A stretch of 39,511 bases of DNA from positions 1-39,511 of the forward strand of contig NZ_AYJW01000036.1 of the NCBI RefSeq assembly GCF_000497205.1, in the 5' to 3' direction. The notes under the pieces are model-generated. The model was not told the origin of the DNA. It did no database searches and was given only the letters and a program-made list of their open reading frames with translations. This document shows, one piece after another, positions 36,688-39,511 of this stretch (within the stretch, counting starts at the first letter, position 1; each line of letters begins with the position of its first letter). This stretch comes from Saccharopolyspora rectivirgula DSM 43747 (GTDB taxonomy: Bacteria; Actinomycetota; Actinomycetes; Mycobacteriales; Pseudonocardiaceae). Position numbers and translations under genes: made by a program.

Positions 36688-39511
36688 TCAGTTCTCCCGT
36701 TGCCGTTCCCCGGTCAGCATCGGGTCCTCCTGGCCGTTGCCCCTGTTCGGCTGTTCAACTCCGGTGCACCCGAACAGACCGCACTGCGGGCGCTCCTGTT
36801 CCTCTTCTTCTTCCTCCTCGTCCTCGTCCCTCGACTCCGACGGATCGCTCGGCCGCGTGGAGCTCTCCGACGGCGGCATCGACGAGGACGGCGGCTGCGA
36901 GGACTCGGTTGACGGCGGCGGGGGCGGCACGTACTCGAACTGCCCGATCTTCTTGTGCAGATCGAACTTCTCGATCTTGAGGCCCTGGTGGTAGGCGTTC
37001 ATGAACTCCTGCCACACCTTGCCGGGCAGCCCGGAACCGTAGACGATCTTCCCGCTGGCCTCCTTCAGCGGCACCGGCTTGCTGTCCTCCTCGGCCAGCA
37101 TGGCCACCGCCGCCGACAGCTGCGGGGTCGCACCGATCATCCACGCGTTCTTGTTCATCTTCGTGTCGAAGTACTGGTGCGTACCGGTCTTGGCGGCCAC
37201 CGGGCGGTTGCCGTCCAGGGTCAGCTTCGACCGGTCCACCACGCCCAGCAGCGCCTGCACCACGTTCTCGGCGATGTCCCGGCTCTCCTCCGGGTCGTCG
37301 GAGAACGCCGGCTCCGGCTGCGGGACGTGCACCATCGACTCTTCCCCGTTGGGGGCGGTGAGCTTCTCCACGAAGTGCGGCTTGATGCGCTTGCCGTCGT
37401 TGGCGAAGGCCGCGTAGGCACCCGCCATGTCGATCGGCCGCACCGGGTACATGCCCAGCGCGATACCGGCGTCCACGTTCCCGTTCGGGCTCTGCAGCGT
37501 CGGCGTGTCGCCGTACTTCTCCGGGATGCCCGCCTGGTGGGCGAGCTTGGCGACGTTGTGCGGCCCGAACTTCACCGCCATCTCGACGAAGACGGTGTTC
37601 ACCGATTCGTTGAGGGCTTCCCGGATGCCGCAGTGCGTGGGCACCTCGCACGCGGAGCCGGGCGCGTTGTCGAAGACGGTGCCGGCGATCTCCCGCGGGG
37701 CGCTGCCGTCGTACACCTCGCCGATGCCGTACCCCGCCTTCAACCCGGTGGCCACCACGAACGGTTTGAACGAGGAGCCGGGCTCCTGCGGCTGGGCCGC
37801 GTAGTCGAGGTCACCGATCTGCTCGTTGCCCGCGTGGTAGGCGCGCACCCCGCCGGTGTTCGGGTCCACCGCGACCAGCGAGGTCTTGATGTTGTCCGGT
37901 TGGCCGGCCAACACGTCCTCCACCGCCTGCTCGGCGGCCTTCTGGGCGTCCGGGTCAATCGTGGTGGTGATGGTGTAGCCACCGCGGGACAAGGTGTCCT
38001 CCGACCAGCCCTGGGACTCCAGCTCGGCCAGCACCTGCCGGTAGATGGCGTCCTGGTTCGGGGACATCCGGCTGTCCTTGCGCCACTCGGTGCGCGGACG
38101 GGTGGTGGGCATCTCCAGCGACTGGCGCTCGGACGCAGACAGGTAGTTGTTCTCCACCATCTGGTCCATCACGTAGTTCCAGCGCTTCTCCGCCTGCTCG
38201 GGATCCGCCCGCGGGTCGTTGGCGTAGGGCCGCTGCACCACACCGGCCAGCACCGCGGCCTCCGCCGGGTCGAGCTCGCTGGGCTTCTTGCCGAAGTAGG
38301 CCTCCGACGCCGCGTAGATGCCCGTGGCGCCGCGCCCGTAGTAGGCGGTGTTCAGGTAGGCGGTGAGGATGTCCTCCTTGCTCTGCTCCTTGGTCATCTT
38401 GTACGACAGCACGATCTCCTTGACCTTGCGGACGTACGGGCTGTCGGTCTGGTTCAGCTCCAGGTGCAGCTTGATGAACTGCTGGGTGATCGTCGAACCA
38501 CCACCGACACCGGAGCCGGTGACCAAGAAGTACACAGAGCGCAGGATGCCCATGACGTCGAAGCCCGGGTTCTCGTAGAACGAGGCGTCCTCGGCCGAGA
38601 CGGTGGCGTTCTGCAGGTACTCGGACACCTCGTCCAAGTCCCGGATCATGGTGCGGCTGCCGCCCTCGGGGGCGATCTGCGCCATGGGCTCGCCGTTGGC
38701 GTAGTTGATGACGATCGTCTGTTCCTGGTTGATGATCTCCTCTTCGGTGGGCACCGGCCAGGTGAAGTAGCCGTAGAGGCACACGCCTATCGGCAGCAGG
38801 ATCATCAAGCACGCCGCCACGTAGAACGTGCGGCGGATGCGGCGCCACATGGTGCGACGGCGCTGCTTGCGCTCGTCCACCTCGTCGTCGAAGTCGGCCG
38901 GGCCCTCGTGGGCGGCGAAAGCGGCCTCGTCCGCGCCGTGCTCGTCCTCCGGCTCGTTCGAGTACGGGTCGTCGTCGTAGGGGTCGTCGTCGCCGGCCGC
39001 GTAGTAGTCGTAGCTGCCGCTCTCCCCGCGCCCCGGCGCGCCGGGCCCACCAGGACCGGACGCAGCACCCTGCGCGGCCGCACCAGCGGCACCAGCAGCA
39101 CCGGCCGCCGCGGCACCTCCCGCGGCAGCGGCACCGCGACCGCGCTCGGACTCCCGCGAGTCCGCCGGAACCGAGGGCAAGTGCTCGGTGGGGCGTTCGT
39201 CGTCAGTCGGCCGACCACCGGCCGGTGGCGGCCCGGGCCGCCGACCCGGGGGTGGGGAGATCTGCTGGGTGGGCTGCGGTCCCGGCGGGGGCCCCTGACG
39301 ACCGTCCCCGGTCGGGGGTGGCGGCGGCGCCTGCATGTAGGAGGTGGGTAAGTCCCCTCCTCGTCGGCCGCCCTTGGCGTCCTCCAAGTCCTGGCCGCTC
39401 AGCCGCCGGGTCAGCGGCGACTCGTTCTCCGCGCCGGCGTTCGACGGGCGTTCGGGGCGCGCCGGCCCTCCGGCGCGCGGCGGCGCCGGCGGGGTGCGCT
39501 GCGCGTCGTCC
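36688..39511 (-). CDS. ponA: Bifunctional class A penicillin-binding protein PonA, 5' end outside window
   Basis: At least 940 residues are encoded; the frame is still open at the window edge with no ATG/GTG start, so the true start is beyond 39511. An N-terminal cytoplasmic part of about 200 residues is Pro-, Gly- and Ala-rich, then acidic. A basic KQRRRTMWRRIRRT leads into the TM helix (FYVAACLMILLPIGVCLYGYF). The GT51 glycosyltransferase domain has SAEDASFYENPGFDV (catalytic Glu) and GGGSTITQQFIKL. The transpeptidase has SSFK (EPGSSFKPF), SVN (NESVNTVF) and KTGT (AAKTGTHQYF). It polymerises and crosslinks peptidoglycan. After the last domain come a Pro/Ser-rich linker, a run of acidic residues (DEDEEEEEEEQE) and CGLFGCTG. 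A terminator follows. Confidence 0.95.
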   Translation of the reverse strand, partial: DDAQRTPPAPPRAGGPARPERPSNAGAENESPLTRRLSGQDLEDAKGGRRGGDLPTSYMQAPPPPPTGDGRQGPPPGPQPTQQISPPPGRRPGPPPAGGRPTDDERPTEHLPSVPADSRESERGRGAAAAGGAAAAGAAGAAGAAAQGAASGPGGPGAPGRGESGSYDYYAAGDDDPYDDDPYSNEPEDEHGADEAAFAAHEGPADFDDEVDERKQRRRTMWRRIRRTFYVAACLMILLPIGVCLYGYFTWPVPTEEEIINQEQTIVINYANGEPMAQIAPEGGSRTMIRDLDEVSEYLQNATVSAEDASFYENPGFDVMGILRSVYFLVTGSGVGGGSTITQQFIKLHLELNQTDSPYVRKVKEIVLSYKMTKEQSKEDILTAYLNTAYYGRGATGIYAASEAYFGKKPSELDPAEAAVLAGVVQRPYANDPRADPEQAEKRWNYVMDQMVENNYLSASERQSLEMPTTRPRTEWRKDSRMSPNQDAIYRQVLAELESQGWSEDTLSRGGYTITTTIDPDAQKAAEQAVEDVLAGQPDNIKTSLVAVDPNTGGVRAYHAGNEQIGDLDYAAQPQEPGSSFKPFVVATGLKAGYGIGEVYDGSAPREIAGTVFDNAPGSACEVPTHCGIREALNESVNTVFVEMAVKFGPHNVAKLAHQAGIPEKYGDTPTLQSPNGNVDAGIALGMYPVRPIDMAGAYAAFANDGKRIKPHFVEKLTAPNGEESMVHVPQPEPAFSDDPEESRDIAENVVQALLGVVDRSKLTLDGNRPVAAKTGTHQYFDTKMNKNAWMIGATPQLSAAVAMLAEEDSKPVPLKEASGKIVYGSGLPGKVWQEFMNAYHQGLKIEKFDLHKKIGQFEYVPPPPPSTESSQPPSSSMPPSESSTRPSDPSESRDEDEEEEEEEQERPQCGLFGCTGVEQPNRGNGQEDPMLTGERQREN

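Noticed and set aside
36955-39351. 798-codon plus-strand frame opposite ponA
   Set aside because: Antisense shadow; the opposite strand encodes all GT51 and transpeptidase motifs.
39385-39387. TTG at 39387 as the ponA start
   Set aside because: No ribosome site precedes it and the same frame continues upstream to the window edge with the same Pro-rich composition, so the gene most likely begins outside.

Overview
The window is about 39.5 kb of very GC-rich, gene-dense actinobacterial chromosome. The gene families and GTG/ATG starts after GGAGG-type ribosome sites point to Pseudonocardiales, and a Saccharopolyspora-like organism would fit; that placement is from recall, not a search. Part of the region is origin-proximal core: ponA and a GT87 glycosyltransferase on the right (36.7-39.5 kb and 35.0-36.6 kb), and rpsF-ssb-rpsR-rplI plus dnaB on the left (6.8-10.3 kb), all on the minus strand. 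In mycobacteria these blocks are nearly adjacent. Here about 24 kb of metabolic genes lies between them.

Layout. 1-436: start of a PhoX/DUF839 Tat-exported protein, cut by the window edge. 535-5899: MFS exporter, large LuxR-type ATPase regulator and a rifampicin-monooxygenase (Rox) gene with a 1-nt frameshift in a G8 tract. Upstream of rox, at 6036-6054, is a 19-bp inverted repeat that looks like the rifamycin-associated element. A VOC-family pseudogene follows. 6822-10273: dnaB, a DnaA-box cluster, a strong terminator, and the rplI/rpsR/ssb/rpsF operon. 10418-13628: a secreted tail-anchored protein, endonuclease IV and a second GT87 protein.

13701-22913 is a fatty-acid cluster: fadE5-like acyl-CoA dehydrogenase, fadA2-like thiolase, fabG4-like reductase, htdX-like dehydratase, a TetR regulator, an SCP2-domain protein and another acyl-CoA dehydrogenase. 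The fadE5, fadA2/fabG4 and TetR/SCP2 promoters carry copies of one 14-bp palindrome, YTACYNNNNRGTAR, so they probably form a small regulon of the neighbouring TetR protein. An orphan DrrA-type ABC ATPase is inserted in this cluster.

23078-26676 is an IclR / MIP18-domain (DUF59) / amidohydrolase / zinc alcohol dehydrogenase group. The last three resemble the accessory genes of propane/phenol (prm/mim) monooxygenase operons, but no monooxygenase or GroEL gene is here. 27277-34925 holds a small acidic protein, a PNPOx-like protein, the branched-chain 2-oxoacid dehydrogenase operon (E1alpha-E1beta-E2), a GPP34 protein, an M20 peptidase, a PspC protein and a small secreted protein. Most convergent junctions have clear hairpin terminators, and several plus-strand genes look leaderless. 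No tRNA, rRNA, CRISPR array or insertion sequence was seen.
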